Shown piece by piece: positions 45,422 to 45,489 of a DNA stretch of 45,489 nucleotides (within the stretch, counting starts at the first letter, position 1; each line of letters opens with the position of its first letter). A model generated the notes under the pieces. That model was not told where the DNA came from. It was given only the letters and a program-made list of their open reading frames with translations, and did not search any database. The translations under genes and the position numbers were made by a program. The DNA lies in assembly GCA_003153575.1 (NCBI GenBank), contig PLZW01000003.1:61241-106729 (forward strand), given 5' to 3'. The stretch comes from Acidimicrobiaceae bacterium. GTDB lineage: Bacteria; Actinomycetota; Acidimicrobiia; Acidimicrobiales; RAAP-2.

Positions 45422-45489
45422 CTAGGCGGCCACCGTGACGGCCACCGATGCCGCCCCCACGATTGGCTTGTTGAGGTGGGACCCACCCA
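45422..45489 (-). CDS. C-terminal fragment of a gene entering from the right
   Basis: Read on the minus strand, 21 residues 'GGSHLNKPIVGAASVAVTVA' plus A end at a TAG (45422-45424). 'GGSHLNKPIVG' resembles the 'GGRHLNQPVVG' turn of the repeat proteins in this region, so this may be another family member. The strong hairpin right after the stop supports a real gene end. Most of the gene is outside the window. Confidence 0.4.
   Translation of the reverse strand, partial: GGSHLNKPIVGAASVAVTVAA

Noticed and set aside
26486..45489. Search by eye for a second copy of the tRNA-Ile 3' end as attR
   Set aside because: No convincing match was found in the window, so no attachment-site pair is claimed.

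Overview
The window is high-GC actinobacterial DNA. Its first 26.5 kb follow the gene order around the chromosome origin of mycobacteria (pcnA, a secreted DUF6049-type protein, murJ, trxB, trxA, cwlM, parB, parA, rsmG, jag, yidC, yidD, rnpA, rpmH, dnaA, oriC, dnaN, recF, a dciA-like gene, gyrB, gyrA, tRNA-Ile). A degV gene and a small membrane protein sit where mycobacteria carry sigM and a small gene, and no mutT4 is seen. The abundant 'GYWLVASDGGVFSFGD' repeat proteins, TANNNT boxes 6-10 nt before start codons, and the DUF6049-murJ pair make a member of class Acidimicrobiia my best guess. That placement is inference.

Region 1 (1-9929): the 3' end of an inositol-phosphate synthase gene, then pcnB (-) divergent from a co-oriented set for envelope and redox work: DUF6049 secreted protein, murJ (lipid II flippase), degV, a two-TM protein, trxB, trxA and a CwlM-like protein whose amidase fold has lost its metal ligands. 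Several of these genes overlap by 4 to 29 bases.

Region 2 (9930-17102, all on the - strand): parB and parA with two perfect parS sites flanking an 834-base gene-free stretch, then rsmG, and upstream of that the rpmH-rnpA-yidD-yidC-jag operon for ribosome assembly, tRNA 5' processing and membrane protein insertion. A perfect 14-bp hairpin separates the convergent cwlM and parB.

Region 3 (17103-26562): dnaA, an oriC with DnaA boxes, trio-like triplets and an AT-rich stretch, then dnaN, recF, dciA-like, gyrB, gyrA and tRNA-Ile(GAU).

Region 4 (26563-45489) is accessory and eroded. It begins with the N-terminal stub of a tyrosine recombinase directly after the tRNA, the usual layout of an integrated element. 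It holds intact genes (bacterial eRF1-like protein, CYTH-CHAD protein, methyltransferase, AhpD-like membrane protein, Cys/His-rich peptide, two lipoproteins, secreted repeat proteins) among at least six damaged ones. The lesions can be read directly: a 5-bp tandem duplication, a 10-bp tandem duplication, a 31-nt perfect palindrome that supplies a stop codon, two amber codons and a 1-nt loss. The most distinctive family is the secreted repeat proteins: an intact 693-residue protein and its broken twin both carry seven Cys-paired repeats followed by six 'GYWLVASDGG' repeats, and a third protein carries six of the latter alone. I read these as 7- and 6-bladed propellers, which is inference from the repeat counts. 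I found no CRISPR array and no recognisable defence or biosynthetic cluster.
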